NCBI RefSeq assembly: GCF_006442795.2
Contig: NZ_CP083956.1
Location: 2,209,501-2,273,500, forward strand
Origin: Mesorhizobium sp. B1-1-8
GTDB lineage: Bacteria > Pseudomonadota > Alphaproteobacteria > Rhizobiales > Rhizobiaceae
Direction of reading: 5' to 3'
DNA: 64,000 nucleotides
The position numbers were made by a program, and so were the translations under genes. Shown piece by piece: positions 18,393 to 28,093 of this stretch (position 1 is its first letter; each line of letters opens with the position of its first letter). The notes under the pieces were generated by a model that made no database searches, was not told where the DNA came from, and saw only the letters and a list, made by a program, of their open reading frames with translations.

Positions 18393-18420
18393 GATCAGCC
18401 GACCATCAGGTTGGCTGATC
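18393..18420 (+). other. Intercistronic stem-loop after the binding-protein gene
   Basis: GATCAGCCGACC pairs with GGTTGGCTGATC across a 4-base loop (ATCA). That is a 12-bp stem with one G-T wobble, starting 11 bp after the stop codon and ending 26 bp before the first permease ATG. There is no T-run. Such stems between binding-protein and permease genes often protect the upstream mRNA so that more binding protein is made; that role is inferred here. Confidence 0.6.
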
Positions 18421-18445
18421 CTTCCTATCCTAGGAGGAAGGTATC

Positions 18446-19318
18446 ATGACAGCACAGGCTGCGACGGCGTCACGCAGCGGGCTGAGATCGGCTCTGCCGC
18501 TGCTGGCGCCCGCCTATCTGTGGCTGACGCTGGCGATCTTCCTGCCGCTGTCGGCCATGGCGTTCTTCTCCTTCATGACCGACCTGCCGCTGTCGGGAAA
18601 GCCGTGGGCGTTCACGCTCGGCAATTATGCCGCCTTCTTCTCGCAAAGCCTTTACCTGACGTTGCTGCTGGCCTCGCTGCGCCTCGGCCTCGAGGTGACA
18701 CTGTGGTGCGTCCTCATCGGCTACCCGGCGGCCTATGTCCTGGCCAAGGTGCTGAAAGGGCGCAGCCGCGAGGCGATCTTCCTGCTCGTCATCCTGCCCT
18801 TCTGGTCGAACGGGCTGGTGCGCATCTTTTCCTGGGCGATGGTTTTGCGCGAAGGCGGCATTCTCGATACAACGCTAAACGCGGTGCTGCCGTTCAAGAT
18901 CAATATCGACCTTATGTATTCCTATCCGGCCGTCGTCATCGGGCTGGTGCACTCCTACGTGCCCTATATGGTGCTGACCTGCTATCTCACCCTGCAGGCG
19001 ATCGACGACTCTCTCATTGAGGCCGGGCGCTCGCTTGGCGCTTCGCGGCTGCAGGTTCTGTGGCGAGTGATCATCCCGCTGTCGATGCCGGGGCTGGTGG
19101 CGGGCGCCGCGCTCATTTTCGTTCCCGTCGTCGGCTCCTTCATGGAACCGCGCATCCTTGGCGGGCGCACCGGCACGTTCTACGGCACGCTAATCGAGGA
19201 CCAGTTCGTCGCCGTGTTCAACTGGCCGCTGGGAGCGGCACTCTCCTTCATTCTGCTCGCCGTCGTGCTGGTTATCTTGGCGATTGCCTCTCCGGTGCTG
19301 CGGAGGGCTGCCGCTTGA
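18446..19318 (+). CDS. ABC transporter permease (PotB-like)
   Basis: The 290-residue protein has about six hydrophobic membrane segments and the cytoplasmic EAA loop around ALIEAGRSLGASRLQVLWRV (the SLIEAGRSLGAS region, ~190-205), which contacts the ATPase. Its N-terminal segment and length fit PotB-type permeases. The gene has an AGGAGG site upstream, and its stop overlaps the start of the second permease. Confidence 0.9.
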   Translation: MTAQAATASRSGLRSALPLLAPAYLWLTLAIFLPLSAMAFFSFMTDLPLSGKPWAFTLGNYAAFFSQSLYLTLLLASLRLGLEVTLWCVLIGYPAAYVLAKVLKGRSREAIFLLVILPFWSNGLVRIFSWAMVLREGGILDTTLNAVLPFKINIDLMYSYPAVVIGLVHSYVPYMVLTCYLTLQAIDDSLIEAGRSLGASRLQVLWRVIIPLSMPGLVAGAALIFVPVVGSFMEPRILGGRTGTFYGTLIEDQFVAVFNWPLGAALSFILLAVVLVILAIASPVLRRAAA

Positions 19319-20106
19319 TGGCGACGATGCGTATCCTGGAATGGCTGGGCCGGGTCTACATCTTAATGCTGCTCGCCTTCCTCTATCTGCCGATCATCAT
19401 CATGGCGCTGATGTCGTTCAACGTCTCGCCCTTCTACCAGCTGCCGTTCGAATGGACGACGGAGTGGTACGCTTCGCTGTGGCAGAACGACCAGCTGATC
19501 GCGGCCACCCGGAACAGCATCGAGATCGCCGTTATCACGACCATCATCTCGACCGTGCTCGGCTCGGCGGCGTCGCTGGCGCTTTACCGCTACGAATTCC
19601 GCGGCAAGAAATTCCTGCAGGCGCTGCTCTTCCCGCCGATCGCCATTCCATGGCTGATCACCGGCACGGCGATGTTGATCTTCTTCTTCGGCATCGGCAT
19701 CGGGCGCGGCCTGTTCGCCATCCTGCTCGGCCATGTCGCACTGGCGCTGCCCTATGTCATCGTCGTCGTCTCGGCCCGGTTGCAAACCTTCGCGCCGGAG
19801 CTGGAAGAGGCGGCGCGCTCGCTTGGCGCCAACCAGTGGCAGGTGACGATGCGCATCACGCTGCCCTGGATCATGCCCGGCGTCATTGCCGGTGGGCTGT
19901 TTGCCTTTGCCGTGTCGTTCGACCAATTCGTGGTGTCCTACTTCCTGGCGACACCCGGCCAGACGACACTGCCGGTCGAAATTTACGCCGCGATCCGCAA
20001 GGGGTTCACGCCCGAGATCAACGCGGTATCGACAATCATCATCGTCGTGTCGATGGCGCTGATGCTGCTTACGGCGCGCTTCTTCAGGTTCGGCGGAGAG
20101 AAGTAA
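19318..20106 (+). CDS. ABC transporter permease (PotC-like)
   Basis: The start codon overlaps the preceding stop (TGATG). The 262-residue protein has about six membrane segments and the EAA motif ELEEAARSLGANQWQV (~160-175). It is the partner of the first permease. The stop codon overlaps the ATPase start (TAATG). The tight overlaps imply coupled translation of the transporter subunits. Confidence 0.9.
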   Translation: MATMRILEWLGRVYILMLLAFLYLPIIIMALMSFNVSPFYQLPFEWTTEWYASLWQNDQLIAATRNSIEIAVITTIISTVLGSAASLALYRYEFRGKKFLQALLFPPIAIPWLITGTAMLIFFFGIGIGRGLFAILLGHVALALPYVIVVVSARLQTFAPELEEAARSLGANQWQVTMRITLPWIMPGVIAGGLFAFAVSFDQFVVSYFLATPGQTTLPVEIYAAIRKGFTPEINAVSTIIIVVSMALMLLTARFFRFGGEK

Positions 20107-21170
20107 TGGCCGAGGTGCAAGTCCGGAACGTCTCGCGCAGCTTCGGCGCTATGAAGGCACTGGATGACGTGTCGATCGACTTTCCCGACGGCGGCTTCTA
20201 TGCGCTGCTCGGGCCATCGGGCAGCGGCAAGACCACGCTCCTGAGGCAGATCGCCGGTTTCGATTTCCCCGACAGTGGCCGTATTGCCATCGGCGGCGAC
20301 AACGTCGAGCAGGTCCCGGTCGAGAAGCGGCGCATCGGCATGGTGTTCCAGAATTATGCGCTGTTCCCCAACATGAGCGTCGCCGACAACGTCGCTTTCG
20401 GACTATCGGTGCGCGGCGAGGCGAGGGCCACCGTTCAGGCCGAGGTTCAGCGTGCGTTAGACTTGGTTCAATTAGCCAAGCTCGGCGGCCGGCGTCCGCA
20501 TCAGCTTTCCGGGGGCCAGCGTCAGCGCGTTGCGTTGGCCCGCGCCATAGTGACGAAGCCTCGCGTGCTCTTGCTCGACGAACCGCTCTCGGCGCTCGAC
20601 AAGGCGCTCCGCGTCGACATGCAGGTGGAATTGAAGCGTATCCAACGCGAGGTCGGCATCACCACCATTTTCGTCACCCACGACCAGGAAGAAGCGCTGA
20701 CCATGGCCGACCGAATCGGCATCCTGCGCGATGGCCGTCTGGTGCAGGAAGGCCCGCCAGAGGACATTTACGATCAGCCGAAGAGCGAGTTCGCGGCCAT
20801 CTTCCTCGGCGATGCCAACATCCTGCGCGGCGAAGCAACCGGGACCGGCATCAGGTTGGCCGACGGCACAGCAATCGCCACAGCAGCCGATATGCACGCA
20901 GTCGCAGGCGGCGAGGCAAGTTGCGCGGTGCGGCCAGAGCGCATCCAGATCGTTCCCGCCTCAGCGGGCACGGGCTTGGCCGGCAACATATTGAGCGGCC
21001 GCGTCTCGAAGCGCATCTTCGCCGGCAATTCCAGCACCTACTTCGTCGACCGCGCTGGCGACACGATCAAGGTGTTAGTCAAGAATGACGGTTCCCAGAA
21101 GCTCGTGGAAGGACAAGATGTGCTGTTGCGTTGGTCGGCTGAAAGCACGGTCATGATCCAGCGACGATAA
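20106..21170 (+). CDS. ABC transporter ATP-binding protein (PotA-like)
   Basis: The 354-residue protein has Walker A GPSGSGKTT (~37-45), a Q-loop (VFQNYALFP), the signature LSGGQRQR (~138), Walker B LLLDEPLSALD (~157) and the H-loop FVTHDQEEAL. A C-terminal TOBE domain (~285-354) is typical of PotA/UgpC ATPases and may bind regulators. All catalytic residues are present. It is the last gene of the operon; no strong terminator was seen after it. Confidence 0.93.
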   Translation: MAEVQVRNVSRSFGAMKALDDVSIDFPDGGFYALLGPSGSGKTTLLRQIAGFDFPDSGRIAIGGDNVEQVPVEKRRIGMVFQNYALFPNMSVADNVAFGLSVRGEARATVQAEVQRALDLVQLAKLGGRRPHQLSGGQRQRVALARAIVTKPRVLLLDEPLSALDKALRVDMQVELKRIQREVGITTIFVTHDQEEALTMADRIGILRDGRLVQEGPPEDIYDQPKSEFAAIFLGDANILRGEATGTGIRLADGTAIATAADMHAVAGGEASCAVRPERIQIVPASAGTGLAGNILSGRVSKRIFAGNSSTYFVDRAGDTIKVLVKNDGSQKLVEGQDVLLRWSAESTVMIQRR

Positions 21171-21891
21171 TTGCCCACTGTCGTCAGTAATGCGCCGCAT
21201 CTCGGTTATTGTGCCGCTCCTGGCCTCCCTCCAAAAGCGCACATCGCAACGCCATCGGCTTGGTTGCGCCACTTTGGATGTTCTTCACGCAGCGCCTTGT
21301 TTGGGTCGTCGCTGCACGATCCGGTCGATGATCATGGCGCAAACCTGGGGCAAGGCCCGCGAGCAGCCTTTCCTGTGTGCTTTCCGTTGTAGCGATTCTG
21401 GCTGGGCGCTTCCGCTACGTCGAATATCTCATTCCAAGCGGCCATAAGCCTCCAGCCAGCCTGTCGAGGAAGAAACGGCGGAGACCATCGAAGACAGGCG
21501 GGCCGCGTGGGCGGGGCCCCACCTGAGACAGAACATTCGAACGTGCATGTTGTAAAAGTTGCGGCTGGGCTGTGATCGACTGTGCGGTACGAACAAAGCA
21601 GGTTCGGAATTTGATGGACTGTTAAACCGGTGGCGCTGCTGCGCAAAGCACATCGAAACCCACGCGGCAATCGACGTGATTGACCGCAAGTGGAAGGATC
21701 CCGCCAAGAAGATCACGATCAATCGCGCGAGAAAAGCCAATATTTTCGGTCGCCGCTCGACTAGCTGGCCCCAGCGCGGATGTGAAAGCCCGTTCACCGA
21801 CAATTAGTAGATCTCAATTACCTTGCACGGGACCTTTGTTCGTTCTCGGCCAGTTTTATTTACTCAGCAGGTCGAACCGGAGGAACTCTGT
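21171..21891. other. Stretch without a recognised gene
   Basis: About 720 bp follow the ABC operon. Only short chance frames are present on both strands. The last part, before the TTG start of the next gene, is richer in A+T and probably holds that gene's promoter. Confidence 0.5.
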
Positions 21892-24606
21892 TTGGCTACG
21901 AAATCATCCAGGCGCGCCGCCAAGCCGATGGACCAAGCCGGACTGGCCACGCTGTCGAAATTGGCCCTTGCCTACTATGAGAATCTGGAGAACGAGCTGC
22001 GGGCCACGAAAGCGACGCTCGAAGCACAGTCACGGCGCTTCGAGACGGTGATCGACAACATCTCGCAAGGCATCTGTTTTTTCGACGCCGACGAACAGCT
22101 GATCTTGTGCAATCGCCGCTACGCGGAAATCTATCGCATCGCGCCCGAGAAACTGGATGCCGGCGTGAAGCTCAGCGAAATCCTCGAGCTGAGGCTCGCC
22201 GCCGAAACGTCGCCGATGGCCGGCGAGGCCTATCTCGCTTTCGCTCGCTCGATCAATGCGAGCAGCGGTTCGAAAACCTGGACCGCCGAACTTAAGGACG
22301 GCCGCACGATTCAAGTGTGTCATCAGCCGATGCCCGACGGCGGATGGGTGGCGACGCATGAGGACATCACCGAACTCGCCGCCAGCCGCCTAGTCGCCAA
22401 CGAACGCGTTTCACTGCAAGCGCTGATTGACTGGGTTCCTGATTATCTGTGGGTCAAGGATGCCGAAAGCCGTTTCGTCGTGGTCAACCGGGCGCTTGCC
22501 GCGGACAGCGGCCGGCAGACCGGCGAAATGATCGGTCTGACCGATTTCGACCTGCATGCGCCTGAACTCGCCCGACAGTTTCGAGCCTGCGAGCAGGATC
22601 TTTTGCGCCGCGGCCAGCCGATGGTCGACGAGGAAGAATTCATTGTCGATGCCTCAGGCGGCGGCAAGTGGCTGTCGTCGACCAAGGTGCCCTTGCGCAA
22701 TGCACAGAACGAGATCTTCGGCCTGGTCGGCATAGCCCGCGACATCAGCCAGCGCAAGCGGGCGGACGACCTACTGAACGGTCAGGCGCAGATCCTGGAA
22801 ATGATTGCGGCAAGTGCTCCGCTCGAGAACGTGCTCGACCGCCTCATGCGCCTCATGGAAACGCAGTTGAATGGCATATTCGGCTCCGTGCTGCTGCTCG
22901 ACAAGGATGGCAGCCACTTGCGGCATGGAGCGGCACCCAGCCTGGCAAAGGACTACACAAGCGCCATCGACGGCATCCAGATCGGTCCCAAGGTCGGCTC
23001 CTGCGGCACTGCCGCCTATCGCCGCGAGCCCGTCATCGTGACCGATGTGATGAGTGATCCACTCTGGGAGGATTATCGCGGCATCGTGGAACCGTATGGC
23101 TATCGCTCGTGCTGGTCGACGCCGATCCTGGCGCATACCGGCGCAGTGCTGGGCGTCTTTGCGATGTATTCGAAAACGGTGCGCGGGCCGGTCGATGCCG
23201 AGATCAGTCTTATTGACTTCACGACCCGCATCGCTGGCATTGCGATCGAGCGCAAACTTGCCGAAGACCGCATCAATTTCATGGCCAACCACGACACGCT
23301 GACCGGGCTTCCCAATCGCGCCCTGCTTGGGGACCGGCTTTCGCAAGCGATCCTGTATGCGCAGCGCTATCACCGCTGGGTAAGCGTGGTGTTCATCGAT
23401 GTCGACAATTTCAAGCTGGTCAATGACACGCTCGGGCACAATGCCGGAGACATGCTGCTGAAGACTATTGCCGGCCGGATGGTCGAATGCGTGCGGGCGA
23501 CCGACACCGTTGTGCGGCTCGGCGGCGATGAATTCGTCATTGTGCTTTTTGACCAGGCTCCGGATGCTGACCTTATTGCCGCGACCGTGCAGAAGATCCG
23601 TGCGGCGATCGCAGAGCCGGTTCAGCTGGGCGAACATCGTCTCAGGATGACAGCCAGCATGGGCGTGGCGAACTACCCCAAGGACGGGGCGAATGCCGAC
23701 GCCCTGCTGGCCAATGCGGATGTAGCCATGTACCGGGCCAAGGAGCTCGGCCGCGACAATTTCCTGTTCTACGCGCCCGAGTTCAACGCGACGGTCCACG
23801 AAAAATTCCTGTTGCAGGAGGAATTGCGAAACGCCCTCGCGCGCGCGGAGTTCACGCTTTTCTATCAGCCGCAGGTCGACCTTCGCTCCGGTCAGGTCTT
23901 CGCGGTCGAGGCGCTGATCCGTTGGAAGCATCCGACGCTGGGCCTGATCTCGCCGATGAAGTTCATCCCGATGGCCGAGGAGACGGGCCTGATCGTCCCA
24001 ATCGGCGACTGGGTGCTGCATGAAGCCTGCCGCCAGAACAAGGCCTGGCAGGATAACGGCCTGCCACCGATGATGGTCTGCGTGAACGTCTCGGCAAGGC
24101 AGTTCAAGGAACCCAACCTGATCAGCCGAGTCGTCAACGCGCTCAAGGACAGCGGTCTTGAAGCGCAATATCTCGAGCTTGAACTAACCGAGAGCCTGAT
24201 CATGCAAAATGTCGAGATGGCGGTTGCGACGATGAATCAACTGCAGAGCCTCGGCGTGCAGATTTCGATCGACGATTTCGGAACAGGCTATTCCAGCCTT
24301 AGCGCACTCAAGACCTTCCCGGTGGCAAGGCTGAAAATCGACAAGTCGTTCATCAACGACCTCGCCACCGACAAGGACGACCAGGCCGTCGCCAGTGCTG
24401 TGATTTCGCTCGGCCAGAAGCTGAACCTCAGGGTCATTGCCGAAGGAGTTGAAACGGACGAGCAAATAGCGTTCCTGCGCAAGAACAACTGCGACGAAAT
24501 GCAAGGGTATCATTTCAGCAAGCCGGTCTCTGCCCAGGATATCATGACATTGCTCAATCGAGATCGAGGCGGTCCCACCTCACCTGAACTGGGTCGCCAC
24601 CGCTAG
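21892..24606 (+). CDS. PAS-PAS-GAF-GGDEF-EAL cyclic-di-GMP enzyme
   Basis: I take the TTG at 21892 because GGAGG lies 8 bp upstream; an upstream ATG at 21823 is also in frame. The ~904-residue protein has two PAS domains (~40-150 and ~165-290), a GAF domain (~305-460), a GGDEF domain with intact RLGGDEFV (~540) and an EAL domain beginning EALIRWKHP (~672). The EAL active-site segments VNVSARQF, LELTES, IDDFGTGYSS, LKIDKSFI and IAEGVET are all present. It may both make and degrade cyclic di-GMP, under control of the sensory domains. There are no membrane segments, so it should be cytoplasmic. Confidence 0.93.
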   Translation: MATKSSRRAAKPMDQAGLATLSKLALAYYENLENELRATKATLEAQSRRFETVIDNISQGICFFDADEQLILCNRRYAEIYRIAPEKLDAGVKLSEILELRLAAETSPMAGEAYLAFARSINASSGSKTWTAELKDGRTIQVCHQPMPDGGWVATHEDITELAASRLVANERVSLQALIDWVPDYLWVKDAESRFVVVNRALAADSGRQTGEMIGLTDFDLHAPELARQFRACEQDLLRRGQPMVDEEEFIVDASGGGKWLSSTKVPLRNAQNEIFGLVGIARDISQRKRADDLLNGQAQILEMIAASAPLENVLDRLMRLMETQLNGIFGSVLLLDKDGSHLRHGAAPSLAKDYTSAIDGIQIGPKVGSCGTAAYRREPVIVTDVMSDPLWEDYRGIVEPYGYRSCWSTPILAHTGAVLGVFAMYSKTVRGPVDAEISLIDFTTRIAGIAIERKLAEDRINFMANHDTLTGLPNRALLGDRLSQAILYAQRYHRWVSVVFIDVDNFKLVNDTLGHNAGDMLLKTIAGRMVECVRATDTVVRLGGDEFVIVLFDQAPDADLIAATVQKIRAAIAEPVQLGEHRLRMTASMGVANYPKDGANADALLANADVAMYRAKELGRDNFLFYAPEFNATVHEKFLLQEELRNALARAEFTLFYQPQVDLRSGQVFAVEALIRWKHPTLGLISPMKFIPMAEETGLIVPIGDWVLHEACRQNKAWQDNGLPPMMVCVNVSARQFKEPNLISRVVNALKDSGLEAQYLELELTESLIMQNVEMAVATMNQLQSLGVQISIDDFGTGYSSLSALKTFPVARLKIDKSFINDLATDKDDQAVASAVISLGQKLNLRVIAEGVETDEQIAFLRKNNCDEMQGYHFSKPVSAQDIMTLLNRDRGGPTSPELGRHR

Positions 24607-25228
24607 AAGGACCTGCGGCGTGTTAATTTGCGGCATTGGTCGCCGTTCGGCGCGCCACGGACAGCAGCTACACCGAAATCAAAAGATCCGGTCAACGATC
24701 TGCTAAGGGGCAGTTCGCGTCGAAGGAGTGCCTGAAAGTCTGGTCTTGACTATCAGCGCCGAAAAGCTGCCCATCAGCTTGCGGTCCCGAAGCGGCAGCA
24801 CTGAGCCTCGTTGCTCCTTGAGATCGGGCCTTCCTCCGATTGACTCCGATAGCACGCGAAGCCTCGAAAAAATTTCGCCGAAAATTTCCCTTTAAAACCA
24901 AGACCGTAAGCTTTTGGCGGTCCGTGCGACGGAAATTTGAGTGAAAACAAAGAAAAAAACACAGCTAGATCAATAGCCTAGCAGGGTCATAAATAATGCC
25001 TCGTCTATCATACCAGATGACACTGCAGGCCATTGATGCTCCCATCTCTTTCGCCAGCAGAGCATCAAAGCCAACGCTTGGCGGCCATAGCGGCGGCCAT
25101 CGCGCTTTTGGCCCCCTTTGCGGACGAACAAAGCCTCCATGCTGCCCGCTCGGCCACGGATTATGGGCGCGGGCTACGTGGTCATCAGGGGATGGACACT
25201 TGGGCAAAAGTTTGAGGCAATGACGGCG
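24607..25228. other. Stretch without a recognised gene
   Basis: About 620 bp contain only short frames with no family resemblance. An A/T-rich patch lies near 24865-24975. Confidence 0.5.
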
Positions 25229-25252
25229 AGCCACCGCTACATGGCGGTGGCT
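25229..25252. terminator. Hairpin at the end of the small minus-strand gene
   Basis: AGCCACCGC and GCGGTGGCT form a perfect 9-bp stem around TACATG, two bases beyond the stop codon of the minus-strand gene at 25255. There is a TTTCT run on the plus-strand side but none on the minus-strand side. It may be a transcript-end stabiliser or a weak bidirectional terminator. Confidence 0.45.
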
Positions 25253-25254
25253 TT

Positions 25255-25533
25255 CTATGCGCCCTCCGGGCTCAGAGAACCGATATACGATGGTATTGTG
25301 CCGCCGTTCTGCGGTGGCAAACGGACTTCCAACCTCGTCCAGCGGTTCCGCCCGGCGTCGACAAGCTCATGCTCGTCTGTCAGGCCATTCATAAACAACT
25401 GAAGCAGGTGTGAGGCTACGCGCTGCGCCTCTCCTGATTGAAGTGAAACGCCGTTTTCTTTGCAGACGGTTCGGCACACGCGAGACAGCAAATCGATCTC
25501 GCACGGCTCAAGGGACCGACCAGGATACAACAT
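25255..25533 (-). CDS. Small hypothetical protein of rhizobial type
   Basis: A longer frame reaches back to 25959, but its upstream part is a thiolase remnant. The ATG at 25533 has GAGGAGG 8 bp upstream, so I take that start (92 residues, MLYPGRSLEP). The first ~65 residues are helical (EIDLLSRVCRTVC, then HLLQLFMNGLTDEHELV). Similar small proteins are common in Mesorhizobium. The function is unknown. Confidence 0.6.
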   Translation of the reverse strand: MLYPGRSLEPCEIDLLSRVCRTVCKENGVSLQSGEAQRVASHLLQLFMNGLTDEHELVDAGRNRWTRLEVRLPPQNGGTIPSYIGSLSPEGA

Positions 25534-25629
25534 GGACTTTCCTCCTCGAAAGCTACGAAGCGCGAACAGTGCGACAAGCGTGTGAATTCTGTAATCAATT
25601 TTGACGTGATCGGCGGACGAAGCGGGACG

Positions 25630-26030
25630 GAAGCGGCTTAGCCCGGAGGAGTTGCCGGCCGTGATCGTCCCTGCCGGATCGAAGACCGGTTTCAATCGGC
25701 CTAGCCCTTCGATGGTGGTCGCGGATTGGGATGTTCGTCGCGGTCGACGACGACATTGCCTCGCGTACTCTTTGCCGAGACAGGGGCGATCTCGTCGTCG
25801 AACCGTCCCGCCCGGATCGCGGCATACGCCTTCTCCTGCGAGCGCAGCGCGAAGCGGTCCTGTTCCTCGCGGGTGATCTGGTAGCGCGGCGCCAGCGAAT
25901 CGGCATCTCGCCCATTTGCGATATGTGGAAGGCATCCCAGCCCATCGGCGGCCAAGCAATCCCTGGCGGTCTGGTCGCCCACGCGCACGCCATCGAGTAT
26001 TTCGGAGATGAAATGGGGCGGCGACATCAT
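25630..26030 (-). pseudogene. Acetyl-CoA acyltransferase (thiolase) internal fragment
   Basis: The translated pieces match the middle of a thiolase: MMSPPHFISEILDGVRVGD, then APRYQITREEQDRFALRSQEKA and VDRDEHPNP. After a frameshift near 25700, GRLKPVFDPAGTITAGNSSG follows. The catalytic Cys region upstream and the C-terminal His/Cys half are absent. The first part is in frame with the acyltransferase gene upstream and extends that open frame by ~110 residues. It is a remnant, not a functional domain. Confidence 0.8.
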
Positions 26031-27083
26031 TGAATTCTGACGTCGATAGAATCTAGCCATCAAGCTTCTCTCGCGAGGTGCGGAACGCCTGTGTTCTAGG
26101 CGCTTGTTGATGTAATGACGTGCAGGCTTCTCGACGAAAAAGTAACTCAACACCGACAGTGCAATGGCCGCTCCGAGTCCAAGCGCCCTTCCGAGTTTCC
26201 CAGGGAGTTGGGCAAAGGGCCGCTGCCACAGGTAAATCGAGAAGGAGAGAACGCCTATCGCAGCGAGCGGCTTCGATCCTAACACGCGAAGAACGGAGGC
26301 GGGCGCCTGCCCAATGAAGATCAGAGCCAATGCAAGGAGGGCAGTTCCCAACCCGTACTTGAGCGGATCGGGAACTTGTTCGAAATTGAAAATTATTGCA
26401 GCCACCCCAAGTGTAATTGGCATCCACGTTGGGACTTTATGAGAACGAAGTAGAAGGTAAACGCCCGCACCCATCAGGATCGAGGCGGCACGTACATCAG
26501 TGCGCCAGTAGACGGTATAGTAATCTCCACCATGCTGTGTTTGGATGGCGCCGTTGCCCCAGGCGAGCGCCGCAAGCGACAAGCACACGATGCCGCCAGT
26601 TTCCTGAGATCGCCGACTGACTACTGCAATGACAGCTAGCACGACGTAGGTGTGTTCCTCAACACAGAGAGTCCATATGTGGTCGATGAACTCGCTTCGT
26701 CCGGCTTCGATCTGATAGTAGTTATAGGTGAACGTGAATGCGCTGACCATTTCTAGCCAGCCCACGCGCCAAAGCCCGATGGCGGCGGCCACAATCATCG
26801 CGGACAAGAACACAAAGAGCGCGGGGTAAACGCGCGCTATCCGCCGACCGAAGAATTTCGATAGGGACATCTGTCTCACAAACAGGATGTCTGCCATTAG
26901 CAACCCGCTGAGGACGAAGAACATCTCGACGCCAAAGCGGCCGAGATTGATGATCCGAGTTGTGAGATAGTGATCGACCAGAACGCCTATGATGGCAAAG
27001 GCGCGCCAACCGTCGAGATAAGCCAGGTGCGGCAGGCGTGCTGAAGGATCGTTGTCGGACACAGCCCAGGTTCCTTCCCGCAT
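25701..27083 (-). CDS. Acyltransferase 3 family membrane protein, 3' end fused to thiolase remnant
   Basis: The 460-residue frame begins with the acyltransferase-3 pattern (LPHLAYLDGWRAFAIIGVLVDHY, ~18-40) and has about ten hydrophobic segments up to FFVEKPARHYI (~320). These proteins (OafA/ExoZ/NodX type) O-acylate surface polysaccharides. The genuine part is about 350 residues. From ~26030 onward the frame encodes thiolase-like sequence, so the original stop was lost when the two segments were joined. The membrane part seems complete; whether the tail harms it is unknown. Confidence 0.8.
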   Translation of the reverse strand: MREGTWAVSDNDPSARLPHLAYLDGWRAFAIIGVLVDHYLTTRIINLGRFGVEMFFVLSGLLMADILFVRQMSLSKFFGRRIARVYPALFVFLSAMIVAAAIGLWRVGWLEMVSAFTFTYNYYQIEAGRSEFIDHIWTLCVEEHTYVVLAVIAVVSRRSQETGGIVCLSLAALAWGNGAIQTQHGGDYYTVYWRTDVRAASILMGAGVYLLLRSHKVPTWMPITLGVAAIIFNFEQVPDPLKYGLGTALLALALIFIGQAPASVLRVLGSKPLAAIGVLSFSIYLWQRPFAQLPGKLGRALGLGAAIALSVLSYFFVEKPARHYINKRLEHRRSAPRERSLMARFYRRQNSMMSPPHFISEILDGVRVGDQTARDCLAADGLGCLPHIANGRDADSLAPRYQITREEQDRFALRSQEKAYAAIRAGRFDDEIAPVSAKSTRGNVVVDRDEHPNPRPPSKG

Positions 27084-27319
27084 GGAACATGATCGCGCAG
27101 GCGATGCGTTCGCAAGTTGGACGCAGGACCTAAGTTGAAATCAACACAAGTAGTGGGAAGCGTTGGACTTCGGTCGAGGAGAAGTTCGAACGTTCGGCCA
27201 CTTTTCGTGACGATCTTGTATTGAAGCCCGCGCCAGCGCGGCACAGCCGGACCTGTCTGGCGATGAAGTAATCGTCCACTTCCTGGATCTGCTGTTTGCC
27301 AGTCCCACGGCAATTATTG

Positions 27320-27504
27320 CTGCGTGTCGATGGGGCCCGTCCGTTGAAGTTCATACCGTCCCAAGCTCGGAGGCCCCAGGCGGCATGGGCGAGGCCGGAA
27401 CCTCGGCTATCGTGCCGGCCGCGACCAACGCGATCTTCGCAGCCACGGGAAAGCGGATGCGCAAGCTGCCGGTGGACCAAGAGGAGTTGAAGCAGTCAGG
27501 TTGA
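27320..27504 (+). pseudogene. Molybdopterin-binding oxidoreductase (xanthine dehydrogenase / IorB type), C-terminal fragment
   Basis: The frame from ~27346 reads EVHTVPSSEAPGGMGEAGTS and continues TNAIFAATGKRMRKLPVD to a TGA. This is the typical C-terminus of large-subunit aldehyde oxidase/isoquinoline oxidoreductases. Immediately upstream the matching sequence (VDGARPLKF) is in another frame, so there is a frameshift. The rest of the ~700-residue gene is missing. Confidence 0.75.
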
Positions 27505-28093
27505 TCCGGAGTGAAGTGATGCTTGCGGTCTCGGCACGACGTATGGAAGGGCGCTTTGGGTCTGGAGCTTTGGTGGGACAGACATATCGAAAAATATGCG
27601 CAAGGATTCGAATGGTTTACTGTCCAACTCAATCATAACTGATCGATTTTGCGGCATTTACAAAGTCCCTCCGGGTTCGCTAAATTTATTATATATCAAT
27701 GGCTTACGATCAGCTCTTCGAAGTTAAATTGAACGTTGTCGGATAAAGTCACCGAGTTTGAAGGAAATGATTTTGGACCTGTTCGTCCATTTTCTGCTTC
27801 TCGTTAATGACACCTGTCACACGTAGCTCAAGACCGCCAGTCTCGAAAGACCTTGCTACGATCCGTGATTGGCGGCAACGACGTGCGAAAGGTATGGTTT
27901 GTCGCTTGCTCAGAGGCGTTCAAATCGCGCACCCAACGTCTCAAAGGGCTCGCGACGCGGACATTCAGTCCGAGTCCGTTCTGCTTCCGGAACTGCGATT
28001 GTGAGAGAGGACTGCCTGTGCGACACCGATCGCCGACAGTGCCTGCTATAGATGACCACGACGGCCGCCTTTGACTTTACCGAGCGCGCACTT
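27505..28093. other. Stretch without a recognised gene
   Basis: About 590 bp, A/T-rich in the first 200 bp. Only chance frames were seen. Confidence 0.5.
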
